From JACQFV01 sp964593585 (lineage in GTDB: Bacteria > Zixibacteria > MSB-5A5 > WJJR01), in NCBI GenBank assembly GCA_964593585.1, contig CAZQIZ010000009.1, positions 30,074 to 94,073 on the forward strand: DNA of 64,000 nucleotides. The letters are read 5' to 3'. This document shows, piece after piece, positions 45,401 to 54,733 of the stretch. Made by a program: the position numbers and the translations under genes. Positions within the stretch are counted from its first letter, which is position 1, and every line of letters begins with the position of its first letter. The notes under the pieces were generated by a model, which searched no databases, was not told where the DNA came from, and saw only the letters and a list, made by a program, of their open reading frames with translations.

Positions 45401-45574
45401 CGCGGTCAGATCGGGGAAGACATCGACCGGTGTTTCGAGGATCCACAGCGAGCCGGCCAGCAGCGCCAAGCCCGCCCCCAGCAATACCAGAGCGCGATGC
45501 CGCAGCGACAGGGCGATCAGGCGATTGAGCAACCCGCGCCCCGTCTCCCGTCCCTCGTCTCCTTTAATGGACAT
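42455..45574 (-). CDS. RND efflux permease, heavy-metal (CusA/CzcA) type
   Basis: 1039 residues with the RND duplication: 12 transmembrane helices in two sets around large periplasmic loops. Helix 4 carries the proton-relay pair in LVDDAIIDVENVVRRLREN. VFPDLTAPSVTVITEGQG and YPERLRTERERLGDLPV are typical of the HME clade. It pumps metal cations (Cu, Ag, Zn, Co or Ni) or other substrates out with proton entry. The start overlaps the end of the adaptor gene by 11 bases, so the two are translated together. Which metal cannot be told from sequence. No TolC-type channel gene is nearby. Confidence 0.93.
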   Translation of the reverse strand: MSIKGDEGRETGRGLLNRLIALSLRHRALVLLGAGLALLAGSLWILETPVDVFPDLTAPSVTVITEGQGYGPEEIEALVTFPLESALNGAPGVRRVRSVSADGISVIWVEFAWGEDVYRARQVVAERVQRASLPEELEPPQLGPISSIMGEITFIALTASSDSVSPMALRLIAETTVRRGLLAIPGISQVTPIGGDVREFQIELEPARMIQHSLGVENVVHALEEVSAHPAAGFHIDQGQEYLVRGLARARHVDDLEAAVVRVRDGVPLRVGDLGTVREGAEPKRGTASYRARPAVILSVQKQPGANTLTLTRAIDETLAALARTLPEGVVIEKENFRQADFITVAIHNVLVAMRDGAILVVGVLLLFLGNLRSTLISAVALPLSLVAGMLTLAWFGLSINTMTLGGLTIAIGALVDDAIIDVENVVRRLRENRTLPETARRGAIEVIYAASSEVRGAIFFATLIIGLVFVPLFFLPGMEGRLLRPLGIAYVTALAASLVVSLTVTPVLCYYLLRDAKSLGKDEPPLMRGLKRLYARTLDVALRRRGWVIGATVAMLAAALALVPSLGRSFLPPFNEGSLTVAIVSVPGITLAESDAIGQQIESALLGFPEVVSTSRRTGRAEKDEHVQGVNASEMEVVLRPGRRKEELLTAMRAAVATIPGANVSFGQPISHRIDHMISGSKSNLAVKIFGPDLSVLRGLAAQAEATLAGIRGIVDLSNTEQASIPRLMIAYDRAAMARHGLSAADLSQTIEALYQGTEAGEIVEGGIASRVLVRYPERLRTERERLGDLPVVTPAGHTIRLADVARVHFDLGPSLVRRENVQRVAMLTANIEGADLAGTVERARTAIDADIALPPGYHIRFGGQFEEAAKSVRNLMALAALILVAIYAILYRAFGHHRHTLIVLVNLPLALIGGIVAVAMGAQTLSVATLVGFITLFGIATRNGVLLVTHYQHLMRDEGMALAEAVRTGSLQRLGPVFMTALSAGLALIPLVIAGGQPGNEIQSPMGQVILGGLLTSTFLNMVLVPVLFVRWGGVKS

Positions 45575-47081
45575 GGCCCTCGATTCCTCCGGAGGACAGA
45601 AGCGATGCCCGCCGGATCATCGCGCCGCCGCGCGTGACCAATCGCATCCCCGGCGCGATCCCCTCGACCAGCGCCCAGGTTCCCTCGCGTCCCCGCACAT
45701 GCACCTCGTGACGCGTGAACGCTTCCCCTTCAATCTGGCAGTAGACCACCGTCGTGCCGCCGTCGTCGACCAGCGCCGCCGCGGGGATAACCACGCCGCT
45801 GTCGCGCTCCGCCACCGCGATCGCCGCCTCCACCGCCGCGCCCAGACGCAGCCGCTCATCCACCGGGACAATCTCGAGAAGCGCGGTCACCGTGCCGGTG
45901 GCCGGATCGACCGACGGCGACAGCGCGACCAATCGCAGCGCATCACCCACAAATGACAACGGCTCCGCCTCGCCCGGCAGACGCAGATGCAGCCCGGTGA
46001 CCCCGGCGCTGACCGCCGCCGCGGCCGCCGGCGGCAACGCCGCTTCTAGCCAGACCGGAGCGGTCTTCACCACACGCAAAAGCGAGTCGCCGGCTTCCAC
46101 TGCCGCGCCCGCCGTCACCCACACCTCGGCGACCGCGCCCGAAAGGGGAGAGGCGACCAAAATCTCCTCGGCCGTCGCCGAGGATTCCACCAATGGCTCC
46201 AGCGCCGCCACACGCGCGCGCAGCGGCTCCACGTCGGCCTCGCTCACCGCGCCGGTGGCGCGCAGTTTCTCCGCTCGTTCCAATTGCAGACGCGCCAGCG
46301 CTAGTTCGCTGCGCAATTCCGAGATCGACTGTTCGGCGCTGGCACGAGGACGCAGATGCAGAAGCGGTTCCCCGGCGCGCACACGCAGACCCGGATACCC
46401 GCGCCAGTCGCTGTCCACCACACCGTTGACCGGCGATGAAACAACCACATCCCCGCCCGCCGCCGCGCGCAGCCGTCCCGCGCCCATCACCGTGCGGCGT
46501 ATCGCGCCGCGTTCGGTCCACGCCGTCGCAAAGGACGTCTTCCACTGCTGTTCTTTGAGGAATCCCACCGGCGCCGAGCAGCCCGCGCCGTCGCTCGATG
46601 GTCCCGGCGGCGGCTCCACCAGCCCGCCCGGTGATTCCGCCGAGCCCACACTCACACGGCCCGATGGAATCAATTCATCGCGCGCGGCGGTCTGGACACG
46701 AAAGAACAAATCGAACTCGCCCGCCGCGGAGGGAGCGATGTCGATGGAGAAGATCCCCGCGCGCAACGCCTCCTCGCGCACAAAAACCTCCTCGGTCCCG
46801 CCGGCGGACCGCAGAATGGCTGTGACACGTCCCTCGACCAGCGGCTGGAAGCCATCGAGGATTGTCACATGCGTGTGCGATCGCGACACCGCGCCGACCA
46901 CCAGCGGTTCCGCTTCGGCGAAGATCTCGAAGTGCTCGCCCCAGGCGGTCACCGCCCAGTTTTCGGTCTCGGCCGCCTCGCCGCCATGCACATGCCCGCC
47001 GTCGGCTTCGTCATGTTCATGCGCGCATGACACCGCCAAGAGTCCCAGGCCAATGATCAATGTTCGAAAGACTGCCCGCAC
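45564..47081 (-). CDS. RND periplasmic adaptor lipoprotein with metal-binding N-terminus
   Basis: 505 residues from a GTG with AAGGAG upstream. Lipobox LLAVSC then HEHDEADGGHVHGG, a histidine-rich stretch likely to bind metal ions. An extended domain follows (about 35-160, FEIFAEAEPLVVGAVS), then the membrane-fusion core: lipoyl-like hairpin region (LHLRPRASAEQSISEL, helices LARLQLERAEKLRATGAVSEAD) and beta-barrel/MP domains (LRLGAAVEAAIAVAER). It links the inner-membrane pump to an outer channel. First of the pump pair; a His-rich peptide gene lies just upstream in the same direction. Confidence 0.92.
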   Translation of the reverse strand: MRAVFRTLIIGLGLLAVSCAHEHDEADGGHVHGGEAAETENWAVTAWGEHFEIFAEAEPLVVGAVSRSHTHVTILDGFQPLVEGRVTAILRSAGGTEEVFVREEALRAGIFSIDIAPSAAGEFDLFFRVQTAARDELIPSGRVSVGSAESPGGLVEPPPGPSSDGAGCSAPVGFLKEQQWKTSFATAWTERGAIRRTVMGAGRLRAAAGGDVVVSSPVNGVVDSDWRGYPGLRVRAGEPLLHLRPRASAEQSISELRSELALARLQLERAEKLRATGAVSEADVEPLRARVAALEPLVESSATAEEILVASPLSGAVAEVWVTAGAAVEAGDSLLRVVKTAPVWLEAALPPAAAAAVSAGVTGLHLRLPGEAEPLSFVGDALRLVALSPSVDPATGTVTALLEIVPVDERLRLGAAVEAAIAVAERDSGVVIPAAALVDDGGTTVVYCQIEGEAFTRHEVHVRGREGTWALVEGIAPGMRLVTRGGAMIRRASLLSSGGIEGHVH

Positions 47082-47214
47082 AGTAATCTCCTTGCAGCCA
47101 TCACCGGGATGGCGGTTGCCCCGCGCTCCCAGGGAGAACGCAGGCGCTGCGATGTAGTCCGCGCCGCCGCCAGGGGCGGAGACAAAGACTCACTCTGATG
47201 AAGTGATCAGGAGC

Positions 47215-47559
47215 TTACAGGGAAAGCCGGGGAGGCGAGCGGAGAAGCGGCGGACCGGTGTCGCAAAGCGACCGTTGATTCTCCGCCCTCACCGCGATGA
47301 GAATCGAGCGCACTTCGGGCGGCGGCAACACCGCGAAATACTGCGCCGGTGCCAGGTGAAGCGGCCCGCGTGTCCCGCGCCAGGCCTGGTAGTCATGGTC
47401 GCCTGCGGCGTGGTCATGATCGTGCGCGTGCGACTCGGCCGCCAATGTTGCCGGCGATGAGGGATGCTCGGCATGCGCCTCGGCGATATGCGCCGGAATC
47501 CCCAGGACCCAGACCGCCAGCAACACAACGGTCGAAATCGCGCCGGTCAATCGCTTCAT
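47215..47559 (-). CDS. His-rich periplasmic peptide, metal binding
   Basis: 114 residues from the ATG at 47559; the 22-codon extension upstream has no site. Signal peptide 1-27. The mature part has SHAHDHDHAAGDHD, a dense His/Asp cluster that should bind divalent metal ions. Lies 133 bases upstream of the adaptor gene, same strand, so it probably belongs to the efflux operon as a metal buffer or feeder. Confidence 0.7.
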   Translation of the reverse strand: MKRLTGAISTVVLLAVWVLGIPAHIAEAHAEHPSSPATLAAESHAHDHDHAAGDHDYQAWRGTRGPLHLAPAQYFAVLPPPEVRSILIAVRAENQRSLCDTGPPLLRSPPRLSL

Positions 47560-47629
47560 GGCGGTGGTCGACTTCACAGACACAACGATAGCATACCGGA
47601 GGGAATAACTCAAGTCGGACAACACAGCG

Positions 47630-47657
47630 CCGCCCCGGCGCCGAAGCGCCGGGGCGG
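47630..47657 (-). terminator. Terminator after the small lipoprotein gene
   Basis: 12-bp perfect stem (CCGCCCCGGCGC and complement) with CGAA tetraloop, 52 bases past the stop on the minus strand. Confidence 0.75.
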
Positions 47658-47709
47658 TGTGTCACTCAGGGCCGCGTGATCCGCAACCGACGGACAGCCA
47701 TCCGTGGGC

Positions 47710-47907
47710 CTACCGCTGATTGTTCGAGCCCTTCGTCTCGAGGTTCACATTCGGGCCGCCGCCCGCATGATCCGGCGGCACATAGATGCCATCGCCATCA
47801 CCGGCGGTAATCGGCGCGGTCGGCGAATCGCCGCACCCCATGACAAACAAACTCATGAGCACGATCACCACCGCGAACACTCCTGCCATTCTCCAGCCGC
47901 GCTTCAT
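47710..47907 (-). CDS. Small lipoprotein
   Basis: 65 residues. GGAGGCGGAAGTC precedes the ATG. Signal helix ends in the lipobox FVMGC, then DSPTAPITAGDGDG and a glycine- and proline-rich tail. Typical of short surface lipoproteins in this kind of genome; function unknown. Confidence 0.65.
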   Translation of the reverse strand: MKRGWRMAGVFAVVIVLMSLFVMGCGDSPTAPITAGDGDGIYVPPDHAGGGPNVNLETKGSNNQR

Positions 47908-48175
47908 GACTTCCGCCTCCTTCTCCGCTTCGTTACGCTTCGTCAGCGTGCCTACGCCCCAAAGCATCGCAAAGGACTTGCCCAGCTTGTCGCGCCGCTG
48001 AACACTATTGTAATGGACGACATTGCAAGTATTTATGACGAATGATTAAAGTAGCTGTTCATGTGGCGATCAGCGCCGACTGGGGCGGCAGGCGAGGAAA
48101 GGTGGTTTCAATCCAACACCTGATGGGATCAGGTTTGGTGCGTATATTCCCCTGCTCGATGCGGATCGAGACCCT

Positions 48176-49499
<1,324 letters not shown>

Positions 49500-49507
<8 letters not shown>

Positions 49508-49983
49508 ACTCAGACGCGGCTGGCCGTCGCTTGCCGTCTTTCTGGCGATCACGATCGTGATTCAACTGATCGCCGGGCTCTGGACCGCATCCTCCGTCGG
49601 CGATTGGTACACCACGCTGAAACGAGCCCCGTGGAATCCGCCCGGCTGGGTCTTCGGGCCGGTCTGGACGCTGCTTTAAATCACGATCGCCGTCGCCGGC
49701 TGGTTGGTCTGGCGGAAACGGGGCGAGGCAAACATCCGCACTGCGATGACCTGGTATGCCGTGCAGTTTGCGCTCAACCTCGCCTGGTCGGGGCTGTTTT
49801 TTTGGATTACGCCAGCCGCTGTTGGGTCTTGTCGATATTATCCTGCTTTTGATCGCGATTGTGATGACCATCATCGCCTTCCGGCGCATCCGCCCCGCCG
49901 CCGGCGCGCTGCTTGTCCCGTATGCCCTCTGGGTGGCCTACGCCAGCACGCTCAACGCCGCGATTTGGCAGCTGAACCGCTAA
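49500..49983 (+). pseudogene. TspO/MBR-family gene broken by a stop and a frameshift
   Basis: Read across its lesions it is a normal TspO of about 160 residues with five helices: LAVFLAITIVIQLIAGLWT, WNPPGWVFGPVWTLL, then WYAVQFALNLAWSGLFF, GLVDIILLLIAIVMTIIAF and YALWVAYASTLNAAIWQLN. Lesion 1 is a TAA at 49677 where the family has a tyrosine (GPVWTLL-Y). Lesion 2 is at a run of seven T at 49797-49803: six T would restore the frame. TspO binds porphyrins in the membrane. Overlaps the end of der. Two lesions make decay likely, though the homopolymer one could be a sequencing error. Confidence 0.85.
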
Positions 49984-50036
49984 GCTCACCACTTGGGACT
50001 AAACGCAAAACGGCGACTTCTCATCATCTCGCTCTT

Positions 50037-50077
50037 CCCCCTCGCCCCCGGAGGGGGAGAGGGCCGGGGAGAGGGGG
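50037..50077. repeat. Palindromic repeat, CCCTCGCCC variant
   Basis: CCCCCTCGCCCCCGGAGGGG then GAGAGGGCCGGGGAGAGGGG. Related to the CCCTCACCC family. Confidence 0.75.
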
Positions 50078-50101
50078 CACATGTGCGTGCCGACAACCCT
50101 T

Positions 50102-50136
50102 CACCCCAACCCTCTCCCCTTACAGGGGAGTGGGGG
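50102..50136. repeat. Palindromic repeat, CTCTCCCC variant
   Basis: CACCCCAACCCTCTCCCC, loop, AGGGGAGTGGGG. Second of three elements in this 290-base noncoding gap. Confidence 0.7.
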
Positions 50137-50190
50137 CAAGGCAGTGTCTCGATATCGTGCTAAATGAGTCGTTGTGGTGAAATCGCGCTT

Positions 50191-50231
50191 CCCCCTCGCC
50201 CCCGGAAGGGGAGAGGGCCGGGGTGAGGGGG
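50191..50231. repeat. Palindromic repeat, CCCTCGCCC variant
   Basis: Nearly the same as 50037-50077 but with AAGGGG and terminal GGGTGAGGGG. Confidence 0.75.
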
Positions 50232-50272
50232 TACGTGTGCGCGCGACGTCCCAACCCGCGACGCACTCCGGC

Positions 50273-50980
50273 TCAGGGCCCGCACTCCACTTTTGCCAGT
50301 GCGAACAGTTCGAGTGAAAACTCCCAGCACTCCGGCGCAAACGCCGCCCGGAATTGCTCATCGGCGCAGTTGTCGGGCTGCGACTGGATGCGAATGGCGC
50401 GATCGGTGATTCCGGCGATGGCGAATCCCACCGGACTTTCGCTGGCCTTGATCAACCGCGTCTGGCCGGTGCGGCCGTCGAACATCGCCACCGCGTAGGC
50501 GCAATCGGAGATGTCGTCGCCGATCACCCGCAGCGAGTCGATCCAGTAACGGTTGTCGATGGCCACCATGGCCGTCGACCAGGGAAACTGCGGATTGAGA
50601 TTGACCGCGGTCACCGCCACCGTGCCCGGCGCGGTCATCCAGCTTTCTGGCGGCAAGAGGACAAAATCCTCCCCCGGCGACCAGACCATCCAGCGCACGA
50701 GGTTCACCGGATCCAGCGTCTCGCCTTCCAGGCCATAGACATCATCAAAGGTGGTGGTGGCCAGCGGCTGCCCCAGCGAATCTTCAAAGACTATGGCATA
50801 GCGGATGAAGGCGGTCTGCGCCTCATTGAGCGGATCATCGGCTTTGACATCGGCGATCATCTGGATCGCGATCCCGATGCGACCGGATGGCGATGTGTGA
50901 CGCGAGACCGGCGCCTCGGAAGCGTTGCCGCAATGCCACAGCGCCACGCACAAGGGGATAAGCAGCAGTTGTCTGGCCAT
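50273..50980 (-). CDS. Secreted lipoprotein of unknown function
   Basis: 235 residues; ATG at 50980 with GGAG 6 bases before (an ATG two codons upstream is less well spaced). Signal and lipobox CVALWHC. The mature domain is beta-rich with cysteine pairs (SDCAYAV, DNCADEQF, PECWEF) that probably form disulphides. No recognised family. Confidence 0.7.
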   Translation of the reverse strand: MARQLLLIPLCVALWHCGNASEAPVSRHTSPSGRIGIAIQMIADVKADDPLNEAQTAFIRYAIVFEDSLGQPLATTTFDDVYGLEGETLDPVNLVRWMVWSPGEDFVLLPPESWMTAPGTVAVTAVNLNPQFPWSTAMVAIDNRYWIDSLRVIGDDISDCAYAVAMFDGRTGQTRLIKASESPVGFAIAGITDRAIRIQSQPDNCADEQFRAAFAPECWEFSLELFALAKVECGP

Positions 50981-51063
50981 CGTCATCTCCGCATCTTGGA
51001 TGGGATCTGCCGCGTAACATGCCGCGTGTCGGCATATCGGGCAAGCGGCGATTCGGACCGGCC

Positions 51064-51351
51064 ATGTCACCGCGCTTTGTTGGGGAGAGGATCGACGTCG
51101 AAACCGAAGGAACTGTCAAGCAGCCGGTCGCGCTGGTCTGGCGCGGGCAGCGGCATGGTGTGACCGAGGTGATCGCCGCCTGGTTCGACTGGGGCTTTTC
51201 GCCGGCGGCCACCCAGAAGAACTGGCGCACCCGCCGTCACCGGAACTACTTCCGCGTCAAACTCGACAATGGCGACACCTGCGAAATCTACCTCGACCGC
51301 CCGCCGTCCAGCGCGGAGGGCGAGTGGTTCTTGTATCAGATATTGGATTGA
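51064..51351 (+). CDS. Small conserved protein (DUF6504-like)
   Basis: 95 residues. IDVETEGTVKQPVALVWRGQRHGVTEV and WRTRRHRNYFRVKLDNGDTCEIYLDR match the pattern of small beta proteins like DUF6504, often found near DNA-repair genes. Its 3' end overlaps the convergent toxin gene by 16 bases. Confidence 0.6.
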   Translation: MSPRFVGERIDVETEGTVKQPVALVWRGQRHGVTEVIAAWFDWGFSPAATQKNWRTRRHRNYFRVKLDNGDTCEIYLDRPPSSAEGEWFLYQILD

Positions 51352-52283
51352 TGGGTGTCCGCATGCGTAGCCCACGGGCCGCCGGGATGCCAGTCATGGG
51401 GCCAGAGGGTCCCCTGCCGCGCGGCATCCAGTAGTGGCACGATGAAAAGCGCGAGCTGCTCGATCACCCGCCCGAACTCCGGCACACCGTCCGCAAGTCC
51501 CGCGGAGCGCAGAAACCCGTTCCAGTAACTGAGAGCGGCTGCCGATTGCGCGTACTCCGCTGTCAGCGCCACCGGAGTCGTCTCGGGGAATGACGTCCGG
51601 CGTCTCCGAAACGTGTTCCCCACTGCTTTGGCCAACAGCGCGCCGTCGAATCGGAACAGCCGGGAGAACTCCCAGAGATCATAGAAGTCCTTCATGCGGC
51701 TGTTGGCGGCGCCGATCGACACCAACGCCTCAATCTTTTCTGCCACCACCGTCTCGATGGTGTACGCGGGCATCCGAATCGGCTCGAGTCCATCGAGAAT
51801 CGACGGGAGTGATATCTCAATGGGCGCGGGCGTGACCTCATCGCCGAAGCCGATGTCGATCTGAAGTTGCAGGTTCGCTTTGCCCAGATACGCCCGCAGT
51901 TGAACTCGGACGCCCTGATAACTCTGGCCCTCGCGGATCTCGGTCACTCGCACCGAGTCGGCGTCGTAGCGCAGCCCGTCGGGCACAATTGCGGCCGCGC
52001 ACACATCGCGGATGGCTCCCGCCACGGTCTCAAGATCGTTGGGCAGATCGCCCAGGAGATCAAGATCGCGCGTCGGACGGTGCGGCTGTTCGGTCCACAG
52101 GGAATACAACTGCGCCCCCTTGAGCAGGAACCGCCCCCGGTGCGCGGAGGCGGCCAGACGCGCCAGGAACCGCTGCAGCGCATAGCGCTCCAGCTGGTAC
52201 TGGAACTCCAGATTCTGCTCGCGGGCCATCCTCAGCAGACGTGCCTTCACGGCGGCCGACGACCACTCTTGCTCCCGGCTCAT
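51336..52283 (-). CDS. AbiEii-type nucleotidyltransferase toxin
   Basis: 315 residues. FLLKGAQLYSLW and the active-site block HRPTRDLDLLGD (nucleotidyltransferase Gx..DxD) lie near residue 60-75. VAEKIEAL and RMKDFYDLWEFSR are the later conserved blocks of the AbiEii/DUF1814 family. Related toxins add nucleotides to tRNA and stop growth, often as phage defence by abortive infection. The start overlaps the antitoxin stop by 4 bases (ATGA). The 3' end overlaps a convergent gene. Confidence 0.88.
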   Translation of the reverse strand: MSREQEWSSAAVKARLLRMAREQNLEFQYQLERYALQRFLARLAASAHRGRFLLKGAQLYSLWTEQPHRPTRDLDLLGDLPNDLETVAGAIRDVCAAAIVPDGLRYDADSVRVTEIREGQSYQGVRVQLRAYLGKANLQLQIDIGFGDEVTPAPIEISLPSILDGLEPIRMPAYTIETVVAEKIEALVSIGAANSRMKDFYDLWEFSRLFRFDGALLAKAVGNTFRRRRTSFPETTPVALTAEYAQSAAALSYWNGFLRSAGLADGVPEFGRVIEQLALFIVPLLDAARQGTLWPHDWHPGGPWATHADTHQSNI

Positions 52284-52900
52284 GCCACCGCCTCCAGATA
52301 CGGCTGCATGATCCGGCTGACGCGGCAGATCCGGGCGTACCGCCAGAGGTCGTCCATCGTGCACTTGCGCTGACGCAGCGCATCCTTGAGCGCCTCCGCC
52401 GCGATGTTGCCGCCAATCTTGCCGCGATACTTAAAACAGTCGGCCACCGTCTTCGCCGCGTTGTAGACCCGGACTTCGACGCCTGCGATTCGGTGTGTTT
52501 CGATCCCGCTGACCAGCGCCGCGCCCGAAAACTTGAACACGCGAAGTTGCGGATGGGAGATTCTCGGCGGCTTGGCCGTCCGATTGATCGCAATCCAGAT
52601 TTCGCGCGGCGCTTGCGTGCCGATCTCGTGAAAACGCAGCGCCGTCAGGAGACAGAGCACCGCCTGCGGCGCCTTCTTGGCAACAAGAGCCAGCCTCTGC
52701 CTTTCGTCGATCCGGGTCTTCGCCTCCACATACATCCCTCGGGCGACTTTTACGACCAAACCTTGTTTCTCCATGCGCCGCAGTGCCCCGGGGTCTATCC
52801 CTCTGGCCAGCAGATCCCGAATACGAATGATCTTCATCTCCTTGAAGTACTCGAGGATGGCATCTTTGTGCGATTGATCGCGCTTTACTTTTGTTGACAT
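52280..52900 (-). CDS. AbiEi-type antitoxin (winged-helix regulator)
   Basis: 206 residues from the ATG at 52900; the frame continues upstream in AT-rich DNA without a good site. The N-terminal winged helix (ILEYFKEMKIIRIRDLLARG and LRRMEKQGLVVKVARGMYV) should bind the promoter, as known for AbiEi. The C-terminal part (GVEVRVYNAAKTVADCFKYR) is the antitoxin domain. It should neutralise the adjacent AbiEii toxin and repress the pair. Noticeably lower GC upstream than the rest of the window. Confidence 0.86.
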   Translation of the reverse strand: MSTKVKRDQSHKDAILEYFKEMKIIRIRDLLARGIDPGALRRMEKQGLVVKVARGMYVEAKTRIDERQRLALVAKKAPQAVLCLLTALRFHEIGTQAPREIWIAINRTAKPPRISHPQLRVFKFSGAALVSGIETHRIAGVEVRVYNAAKTVADCFKYRGKIGGNIAAEALKDALRQRKCTMDDLWRYARICRVSRIMQPYLEAVA

Positions 52901-53194
52901 AGCATCCCTTTTCGTCAGCGTCCACCAGACGCATATACGTAGTAAATGCTTCAATTTGCAACAAATGATCCAATTTTTATGCTGTGATATCAGAATTTTC
53001 AAAGCGTTATCGGACAATGCCTTGCTACTAAATTAGGCACAAAAAAAGCGACAATTATTCTCAATGTGTCCGTGTTTTGTGTGTCGATCCGCGCACGGTT
53101 CGGGGCGGCTAATGCGCTATCCGACAAAGGATTGTCCGGAGGCGCGCGACAAACGTCGAGGAAGCGCCGATAGACAAAGCTGACAGGCGGCCCT
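52901..53194. promoter_or_regulatory. AT-rich control region of the AbiE pair
   Basis: The only clearly AT-rich intergenic stretch here. CGGACAAT at 53011 and ATTGTCCG at 53131 form an inverted pair 113 bases apart, and a near-palindrome TCCGACAA/TTGTCCGGA lies at 53120-53140. These are candidate operator sites for the AbiEi protein; no -10/-35 pair was fixed. Confidence 0.35.
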
Positions 53195-54688
53195 TCAAGT
53201 TCCCGAGTGCACAATCACAATTCGCTTCTGCGCCGCTCGCCACAAACGCCGCCCCGCCGCATCGGCGCCCTTGATTTCGACCGTCAGCCAGTACTCCCCG
53301 CTTCTCACATTCTGATCGATCAGGAATTCCGACTCAAACACACAGTCCGATCCGCCGCCGCGGTAGACTCGCGCCGCCAACATGGTTACGCCGTGCGGAC
53401 GCGAAGGCTCGTCGATCCCCAGCACCGTCAATTCGCGGCGGATGTCGATGCCCGCCCAACGCGCCAGCGGCGTCTCGGCGCTGTCGGCGACGACCACCGG
53501 ACGGCCGGTCTTGACCAGCGCGCCCTTGACCGGACGCACCGGCCGCAGGTAGACGCTGACTGCATACGACCAATCGTCCCCCTCGGGGAAGGCGATCTCC
53601 AGATACGGGAAAACGGTGTCGCCGATGGCGTACAGCGGTTCGGTGTCGACATACAGGTTACGGTCGCCGCGACGGACCCCCGGCGCCAGATCGTCGCCGC
53701 GCGGCCCGCGCGTATACGCCAGCAATAGATCGCTCATGCCGCGCGAGGCCAGGGGAGAGGGAACGACAAAATCCAGCGACAGTCCGCCGCGGTTGTGACG
53801 ATACCCACGCACCGCCAGATCAAGCTCGTAGCGTCCCGGTCCCAGCCCGGGCACGCAGAGATGGATCGGCACCCGGATGTTGCAGTGATTGCGGACCACC
53901 GAGAGCACCACACCGGTCAGCCCCAGTCCATGACGCAGTCGTTCATGCTGGACCGTGTCGCCGCGCTCGTCGCGCACCGTGTATTCGAGCTCCAGCGTCT
54001 TGGCGTCGATGCTCTCCCAATTAAGGTCGCAACCGTTGACCCCGACCGCGATCCAGACATCCTCGGTCGAATCGCGGTTGGGAAACGACACCAGGTCGAC
54101 CACCGGGTCGATGCGCCGCCCGATCTCCGACTTGCCGCGCTCCGGCACCAGCGGCGACCGCGGAAATGAGTCCCCGCGCGCCGCCTGGAAGGCCGCCCCG
54201 CGGTCGGCCGACGACCACCAGTAATACCACGTGAGCGCCGTGTCGCGGTGAAAGAGCGATGGCATCACCGTTCGGGTCTCCCACCAGGAGCTGGGCGGCC
54301 CGTAGCGCACCAGGAAAGGCCAGCGCGCGTCGCCGTGCTCATCCCACGGGGGCTCGGCGCACTGGGCGCTGTCGCGCCCCCATGCCAGCCCCGCCTGTGC
54401 CCGCGCCCAATCTTCATCTTCGGGATGCTCCTCCTGATGCCGCTGAATCCGGGAGAGAAACGATTGGCGGGTGTGCGGCGCCTGCAGGTACAGCGACCAC
54501 CAGCCGCTGTCGATCATCTGCGCCACGTACGACAACTCCGTAAACCGAGCCGTATCGGCGGCATCGACCAGATCGCGCGGCAACCACCGCCGCGTGGCTT
54601 CATCCGCCGCCGCAATTCCGCCGACCGCGATCGCCGTCGTCGCCAGCGCCGCGATTATCCGTCTGTTGGCCCGACCGCCACATTCCAT
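53195..54688 (-). CDS. GWxTD-like envelope protein
   Basis: 497 residues from the ATG at 54688. An N-terminal hydrophobic segment (IIAALATTAIAVGGIAAA) serves as a signal or anchor. The central part has RWPFLVRYGPPSSWWETR, which is like the RxYxRYGPPD block of GWxTD proteins though the GWxTD core itself is degenerate. The C-terminal half is beta-rich (LAVRGYRHNRGGLSLDF, LYVDTEPLYAIGDTVF). Likely an extracytoplasmic protein. Same strand and 45 bases downstream of a paralogue. Confidence 0.6.
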   Translation of the reverse strand: MECGGRANRRIIAALATTAIAVGGIAAADEATRRWLPRDLVDAADTARFTELSYVAQMIDSGWWSLYLQAPHTRQSFLSRIQRHQEEHPEDEDWARAQAGLAWGRDSAQCAEPPWDEHGDARWPFLVRYGPPSSWWETRTVMPSLFHRDTALTWYYWWSSADRGAAFQAARGDSFPRSPLVPERGKSEIGRRIDPVVDLVSFPNRDSTEDVWIAVGVNGCDLNWESIDAKTLELEYTVRDERGDTVQHERLRHGLGLTGVVLSVVRNHCNIRVPIHLCVPGLGPGRYELDLAVRGYRHNRGGLSLDFVVPSPLASRGMSDLLLAYTRGPRGDDLAPGVRRGDRNLYVDTEPLYAIGDTVFPYLEIAFPEGDDWSYAVSVYLRPVRPVKGALVKTGRPVVVADSAETPLARWAGIDIRRELTVLGIDEPSRPHGVTMLAARVYRGGGSDCVFESEFLIDQNVRSGEYWLTVEIKGADAAGRRLWRAAQKRIVIVHSGT

Positions 54689-54733
54689 GTCGCGATCCCT
54701 CCCCACACTCCGTCGGGGATGATGCCGCCGCTG

